A stretch of DNA of 64,000 bases from Devosia sp. 66-14 (GCA_001899085.1 MKVB01000001.1:70791-134790), one strand, 5' to 3'; shown: positions 10,301-17,384, counted from the first letter of the stretch. Numbers and translations: made by a program. Notes: generated from the sequence alone by a model not told the origin.

Positions 10301-10805
10301 CGATGCCGAGTACGAGGAACGCAACGAGTGGAGCCCGACCATCTCCTTGGGCATGCCGGTGATGATTCCCGAGTATTACGTGCCGGACCTGCAGCTGCGG
10401 ATGCAGCTCTATCGCCGGCTCGGCGACCTCAGCGACGCGCGCGAAATCGATGCGGCGGGAGCCGAGTTGATCGATCGCTTCGGGCCGCTGCCCGAGGAAG
10501 TGGAAGCGCTGCTCAAGGTGATCCTGGTCAAGGCACTTTGCCGCACCGCCAATGTCGAGAAAGTCGATGCCGGTCCCAAGGGCGCAGTCGTTACGCTGAG
10601 GAACAAGACGTTCCCCAACCCCGCCGGGCTGGTGCGCATGGTTTCCGACCCCCAGATGCAGGTGCGGATCAAACCTGATCAGAAACTCGTGTTCAGCCGT
10701 GACTGGCCGACGCCTGACGCACGACTGAAAGGAACCGCTGCGATACTGTCGAGAATGGCTCGCCTCGCCACGGAAACGGGTGCTGCGGCAACACTCGCAG
10801 GTTAA
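7308..10805 (+). CDS. mfd: Transcription-repair coupling factor
   Basis: Large SF2 translocase that removes RNA polymerase stalled at lesions and recruits UvrA. At 1165 residues it is full length. The order seen is a UvrB-like N-terminal module (about 1-350), the RNA polymerase interaction domain around the HVDHGIGRFLGL stretch (near residue 495), then a RecG-like helicase with Walker A GDVGFGKTE near residue 638, DEEQ in IIDEEQHFGV, TATPIPRTLQ and RGRIGRAKQRAY. The TRCF C-terminal domain follows. Translation is coupled to sdhE through an ATGA overlap. A very long open frame antisense to this gene is a GC-driven shadow. Confidence 0.97.
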   Translation: MTDQRADRTISNVPDGMQPVVLARLVEERLKASPQAAASAVFVARDGRRLQRMVEILEQLLPGHQLLTLPAWDCLPYDRVSPNGVTIAARMTTLSSLAAGGARGAIVLTTVNALVQKLPPRDVVAGMSFAAAAGQVVDSDRLIAWAAGNGYLRVPTVRETGEYAVRGGLVDLYPAGVESPLRFDFFGKQLETIRTFDPDSQRTTGNLKRIALAPMSEVLLSEEAIRRFRARYTTMFGGNTVDDPLYAAVSAGQRYPGVEHWTPFFYDQLDHLAAYTDDAPFVFDDQAREAFADRQTQISDYYQAREDARHEKQSQGAAPYKPVPPAQLYEMERAPYTLAPDGGVVQLSPFATPETRKPDDAGGRVAPSFAAERQAQDVNLFEAVVKLFRAERKKGRKTIIACWSEGSRDRMAQVLADHGLAHPRLAENWRDAETTSPETTALVVLGLETGFQTDDMLVLSEQDILGERLLRPQKRRKASDALTEAAGLAAGDLVVHVDHGIGRFLGLKTIEVQGAPHDCVEIEYAGNTKLYLPVENIELLSRYGADAIIELDKLGGVAWQAKKSKLKKRIRDMAEQLIKIAAQRQLSTVPPMDVQPGLYEEFAARFPYDETEDQLAAINAVFEDLASGRVMDRLVCGDVGFGKTEVALRAAFAVAMSGRQVAVVVPTTLLSRQHFKTFSERFSGLPLRIRQASRLVSSTELKATREELEKGTVDIVVGTHSLLAKSIQFRDLGLLIIDEEQHFGVAHKERLKELKGNVHVLTLTATPIPRTLQLALTGVRDLSLLATPPIDRLAIRTFVSPFDPLSVREALLREKYRGGQAFYVVPKIKDQPDIAEFLRQQVPEVSYVVANGQMPPGELDDIMNNFYDGKFDVLVATTIVESGLDIPNANTLVVHRADNFGLAQLYQIRGRIGRAKQRAYALFTIPPDRKLNDTAERRLTVLQSLETLGAGFQLASHDLDIRGAGNLLGDEQSGHIREVGFELYQAMLEEAVAALRDGDAEYEERNEWSPTISLGMPVMIPEYYVPDLQLRMQLYRRLGDLSDAREIDAAGAELIDRFGPLPEEVEALLKVILVKALCRTANVEKVDAGPKGAVVTLRNKTFPNPAGLVRMVSDPQMQVRIKPDQKLVFSRDWPTPDARLKGTAAILSRMARLATETGAAATLAG

Positions 10806-10841
10806 AGCTTTCGGAAGCCCTCTCGGTCATGTTATTGCCCG

Positions 10842-10869
10842 ATTTCGTGCCTTGAAGAGCGCACGAAAT
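10842..10869. promoter_or_regulatory. 9-bp perfect inverted repeat upstream of ialB-like gene
   Basis: Arms ATTTCGTGC (10842-10850) and GCACGAAAT (10861-10869) are separated by 10 bases and lie 48 bases before the start of the secreted-protein gene. No T run follows, so a terminator for mfd is unlikely. The spacing of about two helical turns between the outer edges suits a dimeric regulator. That role is inference. Confidence 0.4.
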
Positions 10870-10917
10870 AGGGTGGCCGGGAGAGTCACCGATGGTAGGA
10901 CACCACAAGGAAATTCA

Positions 10918-11631
10918 ATGACCCTCAAAAAGCTCGTCGTTGCTGGTTTCGCGGTTGCCGCACTGATGATGCCCTCTTTCGGGGCGTTTGCGCAGGACGC
11001 CGCTCCGGCAGCCCCCGCCGAGGGTGGGGCCGCACCGGCTGCGCCCGCTGCTGGTGCCGCCGCTGCGCCGGCCGCGCCGGCCAATCCCGCACAGAACTGG
11101 CTCAAGGTCTGCGACCCCATCGACGGCGGCAAGCAGGCCTGCATCATGCGCCAGGTCGTCGTCGCGAACGGCCAGTTCCTCGGCTCGTTCCTGCTGCGTG
11201 ACGATCCGGGCCAGGAGAGCCGACTGCTCGCCGTTGCCGCGGTGCCGCTTGGGGTGCTGCTGCCGTTCGGTCTCACCTGGCAGATCGACGGCGGCAAGCC
11301 GATCCGCGTGCCGTTCATGCTGTGCGATCCGCAGAGCTGCGCCACCCAGCTGGTGATCAACGAAGCTTACGTGAACAGCCTCAAGAAGGGCGGCATCCTG
11401 AAGCTGACGGCCAAGAACCGTCAGAACAAGGATCTGGTGATCGACATCACGCTCGCCGGCTTCACCTCGGTCTATGACGGCGCCGCCGCAATGACCTTCG
11501 ACGAATTCAACAAGCAGTCGACCGCTCCGTCGGCGCTGGAAAAGCAGCTGCAGGATCGCGCCGAAGAACTGCGCAAGCAGCTGGGCACCGATGGCGCCGC
11601 TCCGCCGGCAGCCCCGGCCGCCCCGCAATAA
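10918..11631 (+). CDS. Invasion-associated locus B (IalB) family exported protein
   Basis: 237 residues with a signal peptide at 1-25 (KK near the N-terminus, hydrophobic core, AFA before QDA) and then an Ala/Pro-rich linker to about residue 59. The folded domain shows the family features WLKVCD, ACIMRQ, PLGVLLPFGL and VPFMLCDPQSC, with four cysteines probably forming disulfides in the periplasm. A second Ala/Pro-rich tail ends the protein. IalB is named from Bartonella erythrocyte invasion, but relatives are common in free-living Hyphomicrobiales, so no virulence role is implied. A strong terminator follows the stop. An AAGGAAA-like ribosome site precedes the chosen ATG. Confidence 0.9.
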   Translation: MTLKKLVVAGFAVAALMMPSFGAFAQDAAPAAPAEGGAAPAAPAAGAAAAPAAPANPAQNWLKVCDPIDGGKQACIMRQVVVANGQFLGSFLLRDDPGQESRLLAVAAVPLGVLLPFGLTWQIDGGKPIRVPFMLCDPQSCATQLVINEAYVNSLKKGGILKLTAKNRQNKDLVIDITLAGFTSVYDGAAAMTFDEFNKQSTAPSALEKQLQDRAEELRKQLGTDGAAPPAAPAAPQ

Positions 11632-11655
11632 GCGGGGCGGATGCAGGAATCGGAA

Positions 11656-11681
11656 AGGGCGCCTTCGGGCGCCCTTTTTTT
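11656..11681 (+). terminator. Rho-independent terminator of the ialB-like gene
   Basis: An 8-bp GC-rich stem (AGGGCGCC / GGCGCCCT) closed by a TTCG tetraloop and followed by a run of seven T residues. It begins 25 bases after the stop codon and is the cleanest intrinsic terminator in this part of the window. Confidence 0.9.
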
Positions 11682-11710
11682 GTTTGGGTTGCACTGTTTG
11701 GCGGGCCGAG

Positions 11711-11740
11711 CTGGGTCTCCCCGCCGGCGCGGGAATGACG
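11711..11740. repeat. Degenerate extragenic palindrome
   Basis: A short GC-rich, partly palindromic stretch that on the minus strand reads TCATTCCCGCGCCGGCGG. It resembles the dispersed 'TCATTCCCGCG...' elements scattered between genes in many proteobacteria. It sits between the ialB terminator and the 3' end of the convergent monooxygenase gene. Confidence 0.35.
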
Positions 11741-11773
11741 TCGGCGCAGAGCAGCAGCGCTGTGTCTCTCCGC

Positions 11774-12934
11774 TCACCCCTGGCCCATGCCCAACCCGAA
11801 GGCCCGCTTGCGCAGCGGCGGCACCAGGCGCAGCGCCCACAGCCCACCCGCCCGCAATGCCTGCGCGGGCAGGAAGTCGCTGAGCAGCGAGCGGAACAGC
11901 GCGTCGACCATGCCGCCGGTGCGCTCGAGATCGTCGGCGCGGCGTTGCGCGTAGTCGGCGCTCACCGCCCTGGCCCAATCCGGGGTACCGCGGTCCACGG
12001 TGGCGAGCGACGCCGCGAGGTCCGCCACATCGCGGAGCCCCAGGTTGAGCCCTTGCGCGCCGATGGGCGGGAAGGCGTGCGCGGCCTCGCCGGCGAGCAC
12101 GATGCCCTCCATGCCGGCGCGCTCGACGCTTAGCGTCGAGAGCAGGAACATATGCGCCGGGGTCAGCAACCGGATGTCGCCGAACAGGCGCTGCGATTTC
12201 TCGAGGAAGATGGCGCGCAGCCCATCCTGGCCGGTAGCCTGCGCTGCCTTCAGCACCTCGCGGTCATCGATCCAGACCAGGTTGGCGCGCGACCCGCCGG
12301 CCGGAACCAGCGTGAACGGCCCCTGTTCGTAGTGGAACTCCACCGAGGCCCCCCCGAGCCGGCGGCCCAGTTCCAGGTCGCAGACCAGCGCGGCCTGGGT
12401 GAAGCCGTGCTCGCGGGCGCGGAAATCGGTAGCGACGCGCACCAGTGACTTCTTGCCGTCAGAACCGACGACCAGCGGCGTCTCGACCACGCTGCCATCG
12501 GCAAGCGTCAGCACCCAGCCGGTCGTGCCGCGCTCGATGGAGGAGAGCGCCAGTTCACGGGTCTCGAGATTGCCGAGAGCCGCGCGAGCCGTCTCGAAGG
12601 CTTCGAGCAGCTTGATGTTCGGAAAGTTCCAGCCGAATGCCTCGAGCCCGGCATCCTTGCTGTCGAACAGCGTCTCCGGCGCGCGGATCAGCCGATCGGT
12701 GGCATCGATGATACGGATCTGCGTCAGCGGGTGGCCGAGCGTTGCGGGATCGTCGATCAGACCGGACGCGCGCAGATACTCGACGCTGGGGCCCATCAAT
12801 GCCGAGGTGCGCCGGTCGGGCGGCCCTTTCGGCGCGAGGTGCAGGGTTCTGAGTCCGGCCCGCGCGACCGCCACCGCGGCGGCAACGCCGGCGAGCCCGC
12901 CCCCCACCACGACGGCTTCGGGAGCGCCGCTCAT
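11774..12934 (-). CDS. UbiH/COQ6-type FAD-dependent monooxygenase
   Basis: 386 residues of the flavin aromatic hydroxylase family that hydroxylates the ubiquinone ring. It has the N-terminal dinucleotide-binding VVGGGLAGVAAA (residues 9-20), the mid-protein GSDGKKSLVR (DG motif, about 159-168), and the second FAD motif GEAAHAFPPIGAQGLNLGL, in which the usual GDAAH reads GEAAH. The likely role is one of the UbiH/UbiF/UbiL steps, but the ring position cannot be told from sequence. Its start overlaps nothing upstream except the 4-base ATGA shared with the end of the YeeE-like gene, so it is probably cotranscribed with the transporter pair. Confidence 0.88.
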   Translation of the reverse strand: MSGAPEAVVVGGGLAGVAAAVAVARAGLRTLHLAPKGPPDRRTSALMGPSVEYLRASGLIDDPATLGHPLTQIRIIDATDRLIRAPETLFDSKDAGLEAFGWNFPNIKLLEAFETARAALGNLETRELALSSIERGTTGWVLTLADGSVVETPLVVGSDGKKSLVRVATDFRAREHGFTQAALVCDLELGRRLGGASVEFHYEQGPFTLVPAGGSRANLVWIDDREVLKAAQATGQDGLRAIFLEKSQRLFGDIRLLTPAHMFLLSTLSVERAGMEGIVLAGEAAHAFPPIGAQGLNLGLRDVADLAASLATVDRGTPDWARAVSADYAQRRADDLERTGGMVDALFRSLLSDFLPAQALRAGGLWALRLVPPLRKRAFGLGMGQG

Positions 12935-13404
12935 CGGGCCAACGCCAGCCGCTTGTCACGGCCGCTCGGAATCACCAGCGCCCCGGCATAGGAGCCGGCG
13001 AACAGCGCAACGAGGAAGATCAGCAGGTTATCGGGCCAGAAGGCGATCAGCGCGATCGCCGGGCCCGGGCAGATGCCCGACATACCCCAGCCAACCCCGA
13101 ACAGCGCCGCGCCGACGAGCAGCGGTGCATCGATATGGTGGAACTCGGGTTCATGGAACTGCGGATCGAACTGCGGCGCCTGGCGCCGCCTGCCGATCCG
13201 CACCGCGATGAACATCACCGCGATTGCCGGAACGATGACGAAGGCTAGGCTCGGATCCCAACCGCCGCTCGGGATGGCGGTGAAATCGAGAAAGCGCAGC
13301 ACCTTGAGCGGATCGACCATCTGCGAGACGTAGAGGCCGGCGCCGAACAGCAGGCCGCTGAGGGCGGCCGTGGCGAGATAGGGCAGGCGAAGGTTGGCGG
13401 CCAT
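12931..13404 (-). CDS. YeeE/YedE family membrane protein (DUF6691 half)
   Basis: 157-residue integral membrane protein with about four hydrophobic segments. GVGWGMSGICPGPAI near residue 105 is the signature Gly-rich loop carrying the conserved Cys of the YeeE/YedE sulfur-compound transporters. In many alphaproteobacteria this fold is split over two short genes, as here: the partner is the adjacent upstream gene, one base away. Thiosulfate or a related sulfur species is the likely substrate by family, not by anything specific in this sequence. It ends with an ATGA overlap into the monooxygenase gene. Confidence 0.85.
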   Translation of the reverse strand: MAANLRLPYLATAALSGLLFGAGLYVSQMVDPLKVLRFLDFTAIPSGGWDPSLAFVIVPAIAVMFIAVRIGRRRQAPQFDPQFHEPEFHHIDAPLLVGAALFGVGWGMSGICPGPAIALIAFWPDNLLIFLVALFAGSYAGALVIPSGRDKRLALAR

Positions 13405-13405
13405 C

Positions 13406-13864
13406 TCAGACGATCCCGGTGAGAGTGACGGTGAGAATGGCGACCGAGAAGAACACGCCGACGGCGACGAACGAGCGTTTCGACAGTCGCGCGATGCCGC
13501 AAACCCCGTGTCCGGATGTACAGCCATTGCCGATCTTGGTGCCGAAGCCGATCAGGAGGCCCGAGATCGCGATCCACAGCGGGGCAGGGACGTTCCAGCC
13601 CGGCGGCGGCGATGCCAGTTGCGCGGGCGACCCACCCGCGCCGCCGACACCGAGGCCGGGGATCAGCCAGGAGGCGCCGAGCGCGCCGAGGACCAGGGCC
13701 GCGAGGAACACCAGCCGCCACACCACGGTGCGCGCCGGCGGCAACAACTGCCCGAAAATCCCCGAGATTCCGGCGATGCGTCCATTGCCGAGCCAGAGGA
13801 CGGCGGAGGCGAGCCCGATGAGCGCGCCGCCGATCAGGGCGGGGAGGGGAGAGAACGAGTCCAT
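13406..13864 (-). CDS. YeeE/YedE family membrane protein (first half)
   Basis: 152 residues and about four membrane segments. GTKIGNGCTSGHGVCGIARL near residues 108-127 is the diagnostic loop with the two conserved cysteines that pass sulfur species in this family. It pairs with the following gene to form one functional transporter. The start at 13864 gives MDSFSPLPALIGG. No good ribosome site precedes it. Instead two copies of an 18-base direct repeat run right up to the start codon. In other Hyphomicrobiales such pairs sit beside the sulfide-responsive repressor BigR, but no such regulator gene is in this window. Confidence 0.87.
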   Translation of the reverse strand: MDSFSPLPALIGGALIGLASAVLWLGNGRIAGISGIFGQLLPPARTVVWRLVFLAALVLGALGASWLIPGLGVGGAGGSPAQLASPPPGWNVPAPLWIAISGLLIGFGTKIGNGCTSGHGVCGIARLSKRSFVAVGVFFSVAILTVTLTGIV

Positions 13865-13900
13865 GGCGGGAACTTTCGAGTGGGCAGGAACTTTCGAGTT
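13865..13900 (-). repeat. Two tandem 18-base direct repeats before the yeeE-like start codon
   Basis: The core GGAACTTTCGAGT occurs at 13869-13881 and again at 13887-13899, exactly 18 bases apart, within the space where the ribosome site of the minus-strand transporter gene should be. The repeats could bind a repressor or influence translation. Both ideas are inference. Confidence 0.5.
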
Positions 13901-13924
13901 AGATCGAGCACTTATCGTACCAGC

Positions 13925-14041
13925 GGCCGGCTCGACCGGCCAGCTTCGGCGCGATGCGATCATCCCACCGGCCGGGGGCGCGATGAAAAACCGCACCCTG
14001 TGCGGAGCGATACACGCACTCTTCCAACCAGCGATAGCTGG
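13925..14041 (+). promoter_or_regulatory. Three consecutive small hairpins in the terC leader region
   Basis: Perfect arms are GGCCGG/CCGGCC (13925-13941), CCGCAC/GTGCGG with a 3-base loop (13991-14005) and CCAGC/GCTGG with a GATA loop (14028-14041). They lie in the 219-base gap between the YeeE-like gene and terC. TerC genes elsewhere can carry a manganese or pH-responsive leader, but the conserved yybP-ykoY core sequence is not seen here. Any regulatory function is a guess. Confidence 0.3.
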
Positions 14042-14083
14042 CCCTAAGTATGTCGCCTTGCGATCATTCATCTGGAGCTGTCG

Positions 14084-14953
14084 ATGCTGGAACTCCTCTA
14101 CGATCCCAACGTGTGGGCCGCGTTTCTGACCCTCACGGCAATGGAGATCGTGCTCGGTATCGACAACATCGTCTTCATCTCGGTGCTGGTGTCGCGCCTG
14201 CCCAAGGAACAGGCGGATCGTGCCCGCAAAATCGGCCTGGCGCTGGCGCTGATCTTCCGCATCCTGCTGCTGCTGGTGATCTCCTGGATCATCGGCCTCA
14301 CCCAACCGGCCTTCGACATCATGGGCTTTGCGCCGTCGTGGAAGGATCTCATCCTGATCGCCGGCGGCGCCTTCCTCGTCTACAAGGCGACGCACGAAAT
14401 GCATGCCGAGATCGAGGAGCCGCACGAGGCCGATCTCAAGCAGCAGGCGACCAAGGCCTTCGCCGCGATCATCGGCCAGATCATCGTCATCGACCTGGTG
14501 TTCTCGATCGACTCGATCGTCACCGCCGTCGGCATGGCGGACCATGTCGAGGTGATGATCGCCGCGGTGATCGTTGCGGTGGGCGTGATGTTCGTGGCGT
14601 CCGGCCCGGTGGCCGATTTCGTCGCCAAGCATCCGACCACCAAGATGCTGGCGCTGGCCTTCCTGTTGCTGATCGGTACGTCGCTGGTGGCCGATGGCCT
14701 CGGCTTCCACATCCCCAAGGGCTACATCTACGCCGCCATGGGCTTCTCGGTGCTGGTCGAAGCGATCAACATCATCGCCAAGGAACGCCGCAACCGGCGC
14801 GCCGCCGGTGCCGGCCTGCCGCACAAGGCCGCTGCCGCGGCGCATGTTCCCGCCAACGCGGCCGCCGAGGCGATCGCACCAAGCAAGTCCAGGCCGAAAT
14901 CGACGCCCGCGTCGCGGGCCCGGGCGAAGCCGAAATCAGCACCGAGGAAGTAA
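14084..14953 (+). CDS. TerC family integral membrane protein
   Basis: 289 residues with seven or eight hydrophobic segments. The two family signature segments, each with buried acids, are present: EIVLGIDNIVFIS near residues 20-32 and IVIDLVFSIDSIVTAVG near residues 131-147. TerC relatives such as Alx and MeeY export manganese, often from newly made membrane or secreted proteins, so metal export is the likely role. The C-terminal 50 residues are a Lys/Ala/Pro-rich cytosolic tail not needed for the fold. The quinone reductase gene follows after four bases, suggesting cotranscription. Confidence 0.9.
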   Translation: MLELLYDPNVWAAFLTLTAMEIVLGIDNIVFISVLVSRLPKEQADRARKIGLALALIFRILLLLVISWIIGLTQPAFDIMGFAPSWKDLILIAGGAFLVYKATHEMHAEIEEPHEADLKQQATKAFAAIIGQIIVIDLVFSIDSIVTAVGMADHVEVMIAAVIVAVGVMFVASGPVADFVAKHPTTKMLALAFLLLIGTSLVADGLGFHIPKGYIYAAMGFSVLVEAINIIAKERRNRRAAGAGLPHKAAAAAHVPANAAAEAIAPSKSRPKSTPASRARAKPKSAPRK

Positions 14954-14957
14954 GCCG

Positions 14958-15929
14958 ATGAGCCGCGCCTTTGTCGTCCGCGAGTATGGTGGCCCCGAGC
15001 AGCTGAAGCTCGAGCAGGTCGAGGTCGGCGCGCCCGGCCCTGGTCAGCTTAAGATCCGCAACCGTGCCATCGGTCTCAACTTCGTCGACGTCTACCAGCG
15101 GACCGGGCTCTACAAGACGCCGCTGCCGTTCACTGCCGGCAATGAAGGCGCCGGCGACGTCATCGCCGTCGGTCCCGATGTCGCCGGCTTCAAGGTCGGC
15201 GATCGCATCGCCTATCAGGGTCCGGTCGGCGCCTATGCCGATGAGCGGCTGCTGCCGGCCGACAAGGCCGTGCACCTGCCCAACAGCATCAGCTACGAAG
15301 TTGCCGCTGCCGCGCTGCTGAAGGGCGCCACGGCGTTCTATCTGCTGCACTGGACGCACGAGCTGAAAGCCGGTGAGACCGTTCTGGTGCACGCGGCCGC
15401 GGGCGGCACCGGGCAGATTCTGGTGCAGTGGGCCAAGGCCATCGGCGCCCGGGTGATCGGCACCGCCGGCTCGGACGAGAAGTGCGAGATCGTGCGCCAG
15501 TGTGGCGCCGACCTCGCCATCAACTACAAGACCGACGATTTCGTCGCTGCCGTGAAGGAATTCACCGGCGGCAAGGGCGTGGACGTCGTCTATGACGGCG
15601 TCGGCCAGGCGACCTTCGAACCGTCGCTCGATTGCCTGAAGGTGCGCGGCCTGATGGTCAGTTTCGGCAACGCCTCCGGCCCGGTATCCATGCCGCGGCT
15701 CGGCATTCTCGCCGACAAGGGCTCGCTCTACGTGACCCGGCCGACCGGCGCAGGGTACTTCCGCACCGCCGACGACATTCGCACCGCGGCCGATGCGCTG
15801 TTCAACATGATCGAGCTCGGCAAGATCAAGGTGGCCATCGACCAGACCCGGCCACTCGCCGAGGCCGTGGAAGCGCAGAAGGCGCTCGAAGCTCGAGCCA
15901 CCACCGGCTCGACGCTGCTCTTGCCGTAA
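14958..15929 (+). CDS. NADPH:quinone reductase (zinc-independent medium-chain reductase)
   Basis: 323 residues of the QOR branch of the MDR family. The start at 14958 (MSRAFVVREYGGPEQL) fits the family N-terminus. LNFVDVYQRTGLY, PFTAGNEGAGDV and the NADPH-binding AAAGGTGQILVQWAKAIGA are all standard. The catalytic-zinc ligands of alcohol dehydrogenases are absent, as expected for QOR. It follows terC by four bases and precedes tRNA-Ser. The likely reaction is reduction of quinones or enones by NADPH; the physiological substrate is unknown. Confidence 0.9.
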   Translation: MSRAFVVREYGGPEQLKLEQVEVGAPGPGQLKIRNRAIGLNFVDVYQRTGLYKTPLPFTAGNEGAGDVIAVGPDVAGFKVGDRIAYQGPVGAYADERLLPADKAVHLPNSISYEVAAAALLKGATAFYLLHWTHELKAGETVLVHAAAGGTGQILVQWAKAIGARVIGTAGSDEKCEIVRQCGADLAINYKTDDFVAAVKEFTGGKGVDVVYDGVGQATFEPSLDCLKVRGLMVSFGNASGPVSMPRLGILADKGSLYVTRPTGAGYFRTADDIRTAADALFNMIELGKIKVAIDQTRPLAEAVEAQKALEARATTGSTLLLP

Positions 15930-15959
15930 GGCGCGGCTGCCGCTAAACGCGTCAGCGTC

Positions 15960-16049
15960 GGGTAGGTGGCAGAGCGGTTGATTGCTCCGGTCTTGAAAAC
16001 CGGCGAACGTGAAAGCGTTCCGGGGGTTCGAATCCCTCCCTACCCGCCA
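15960..16049 (+). tRNA. tRNA-Ser (anticodon UGA)
   Basis: The acceptor stem GGGTAGG (15960-15966) pairs with CCTACCC (16039-16045), followed by discriminator G and an encoded CCA. The anticodon loop reads CTTGAAA with TGA central, and a long class II variable arm (CGAACGTGAAAGCGTTC) lies before the T arm GGGGGTTCGAATCCCTC. The 90-base length is right for tRNA-Ser. No integrase or direct repeat of its 3' end is seen nearby. Confidence 0.97.
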
Positions 16050-16139
16050 CCCTGCGCCCGTTGGGCTTCGGGTGGCAGGCCACCCGAAGAACGACGGGCG
16101 CAGGGTGATCTCCCGAAGCTGCGCAGCAGCGCAGGGAGA
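16050..16139. repeat. Pair of long extragenic hairpins after tRNA-Ser
   Basis: First hairpin: a 14-bp outer stem (16048-16061 with 16094-16107), a 4-base internal loop, then a perfect 10-bp inner stem (16066-16075 with 16080-16089) closed by CAGG. Second hairpin: TCTCCC/GGGAGA with inner GCTGC/GCAGC (16109-16139). Neither is followed by T residues, so they look like REP or BIME-type palindromes instead of a terminator, though they may protect the 3' end of the tRNA transcript. Confidence 0.7.
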
Positions 16140-16204
16140 CATGGTCCGTGTACCAGCCTATTCTCTTCTTCTAGTGCTTTAGAGCGACGCGGAGACAGTG
16201 CTCG

Positions 16205-16474
16205 ATGTGGTACGTCTATTTCCTGCAGCTGAGGAATGGCGACGTCTATGTCGGTTCGACGAACGATCTGAAGCGGCGCTTTGCCTCGCACCAGGCCGGA
16301 CAGGTGCTGTCGACACGCGCCCACGTTCCCGCAGGACTCAAGTCCTACGTGGCAGTGGAAACCGAGGAACACGCCCGCGAGCTGGAGCGCTACTTCAAGT
16401 CCGGCTCTGGCAAGGCCGTAGCGCTGAGACGCTTTATCAGAAGCGGTGCTCCAACCTCTACGCCGGTTTCCTAG
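16205..16474 (+). CDS. GIY-YIG domain protein (UPF0213 type)
   Basis: 89 residues consisting of one GIY-YIG nuclease fold: VYFLQLRNG (in place of GIY) followed by VYVGSTNDLKRR, in which YVG is the second half of the signature. The family Arg in DLKRRFASHQ and the late ELERYFKSGSGKAVALRRFI are present. Such single-domain proteins (YhbQ-like) are widespread, and their cellular role is not settled. Its last three bases overlap the end of the convergent transporter gene. A GGAG ribosome site is a little far from the ATG (about 12 bases). Confidence 0.85.
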   Translation: MWYVYFLQLRNGDVYVGSTNDLKRRFASHQAGQVLSTRAHVPAGLKSYVAVETEEHARELERYFKSGSGKAVALRRFIRSGAPTSTPVS

Positions 16475-16920
16475 CTCTCATCCTTCACGGGCGTGCCAGC
16501 ACGCTGCCGTTGCGCGACGATCACGCCGGCGACGATCAACACGATGCCGCCAAGCGCCGCCAGCGACACCGGCTTGCCGGTCAGCACCCAATCGAGGGCG
16601 ACGCCGCCCAGCACCTGGCCGGCGATGATCAGCATGGTGGAGCGGGTGGCGCCGATCTGGCCGATGATCCAGCTGCTCAGCGCCACGAAGACCACCCCGA
16701 CCGGCCCGCCGAAATAGATGTGCCATGGGCCCGAGAACGCGCCGTCGCGCAGCAGGCCGCCGATGGCGAGACCGATCGCCGTCAACAGCGCGAAACCGAC
16801 CAGGTGGTTGCAGAACGAGGCGAACAGCGCCGAGGTTGAGACGGCGAGCCGTCCGTTCAACTGCCGGCTCACGCCGACCAGACCGCCGGCGACGAAAGCA
16901 AGGACCACCGCTTCGATCAT
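16471..16920 (-). CDS. DUF606/YdcZ-type small DMT transporter, second subunit
   Basis: 149 residues with about five hydrophobic segments, starting MIEAVVLAFVAGG. The NGRL stretch (residues 22-25) and the GPVGVVFVALSS and GQVLGGVALDW segments match the YdcZ/DUF606 family in the drug/metabolite transporter superfamily. It overlaps its upstream homologue by the 4-base ATGA. The two genes are each half the size of a ten-helix DMT protein, so they probably assemble as a heterodimer. Substrate unknown. Confidence 0.83.
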   Translation of the reverse strand: MIEAVVLAFVAGGLVGVSRQLNGRLAVSTSALFASFCNHLVGFALLTAIGLAIGGLLRDGAFSGPWHIYFGGPVGVVFVALSSWIIGQIGATRSTMLIIAGQVLGGVALDWVLTGKPVSLAALGGIVLIVAGVIVAQRQRAGTPVKDES

Positions 16921-17384
16921 AGGCTGCCCCAGATGACCAGCGCACTGCCGGCGACGATCAGCGCCAGCGCCATCGCGTCGCCCAGCCGCAGGCGGCGCTT
17001 GGCAATGCCGAACAGGCCCCAGCGATCGGCAGCGAGGCTGAAGACGATCTGGCCCGCGAGGCCCAGCGCCACCGTACCCGAAAGCGCCAGCGACGAGTTC
17101 ACCGCCGTCGAGGTCATGATCACCGTCACCGCGCCGGCGAAGCCGCCGAGATAGGCCCAGAGCGGAATGGCTGAGCGCGGGGCATCGCTGCGCTGGATCG
17201 CCTTCCACCACAGCGGCACCACCAGCAGCGCCGCGACGGTCCCGGTGCCATGCGCCATCCACGACGAGAACAGGGCACCGCCCTGCCGGGCCAGTTCGCC
17301 GTTGAGGTGGACCATGAGCGAGAGCAGGGCCCCTGCCGCCAGCGCGGCAAGGTTGGCGGCGAGATCGATCCGGCGAGGTGACAT
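16917..17384 (-). CDS. DUF606/YdcZ-type small DMT transporter, first subunit
   Basis: 155 residues with five hydrophobic segments. VHLNGELARQGG near residues 25-36 corresponds to the NGxL motif of its partner, and LAGQIVFSLAADRWG matches the GQ-containing segment of the partner. The two proteins are homologous halves arranged in tandem with an ATGA overlap. The gene is transcribed away from the DHFR-like gene, which is on the same strand 91 bases upstream, so a shared transcript is possible. Confidence 0.83.
   Translation of the reverse strand: MSPRRIDLAANLAALAAGALLSLMVHLNGELARQGGALFSSWMAHGTGTVAALLVVPLWWKAIQRSDAPRSAIPLWAYLGGFAGAVTVIMTSTAVNSSLALSGTVALGLAGQIVFSLAADRWGLFGIAKRRLRLGDAMALALIVAGSALVIWGSL

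Noticed and set aside
13925-14083. yybP-ykoY manganese riboswitch before terC
   Set aside because: The stems are present but the conserved loop sequences of that riboswitch are not.
15960-16474. A genomic island at tRNA-Ser
   Set aside because: No integrase, no duplicated tRNA 3' end, and only a single GIY-YIG gene before normal neighbours resume.
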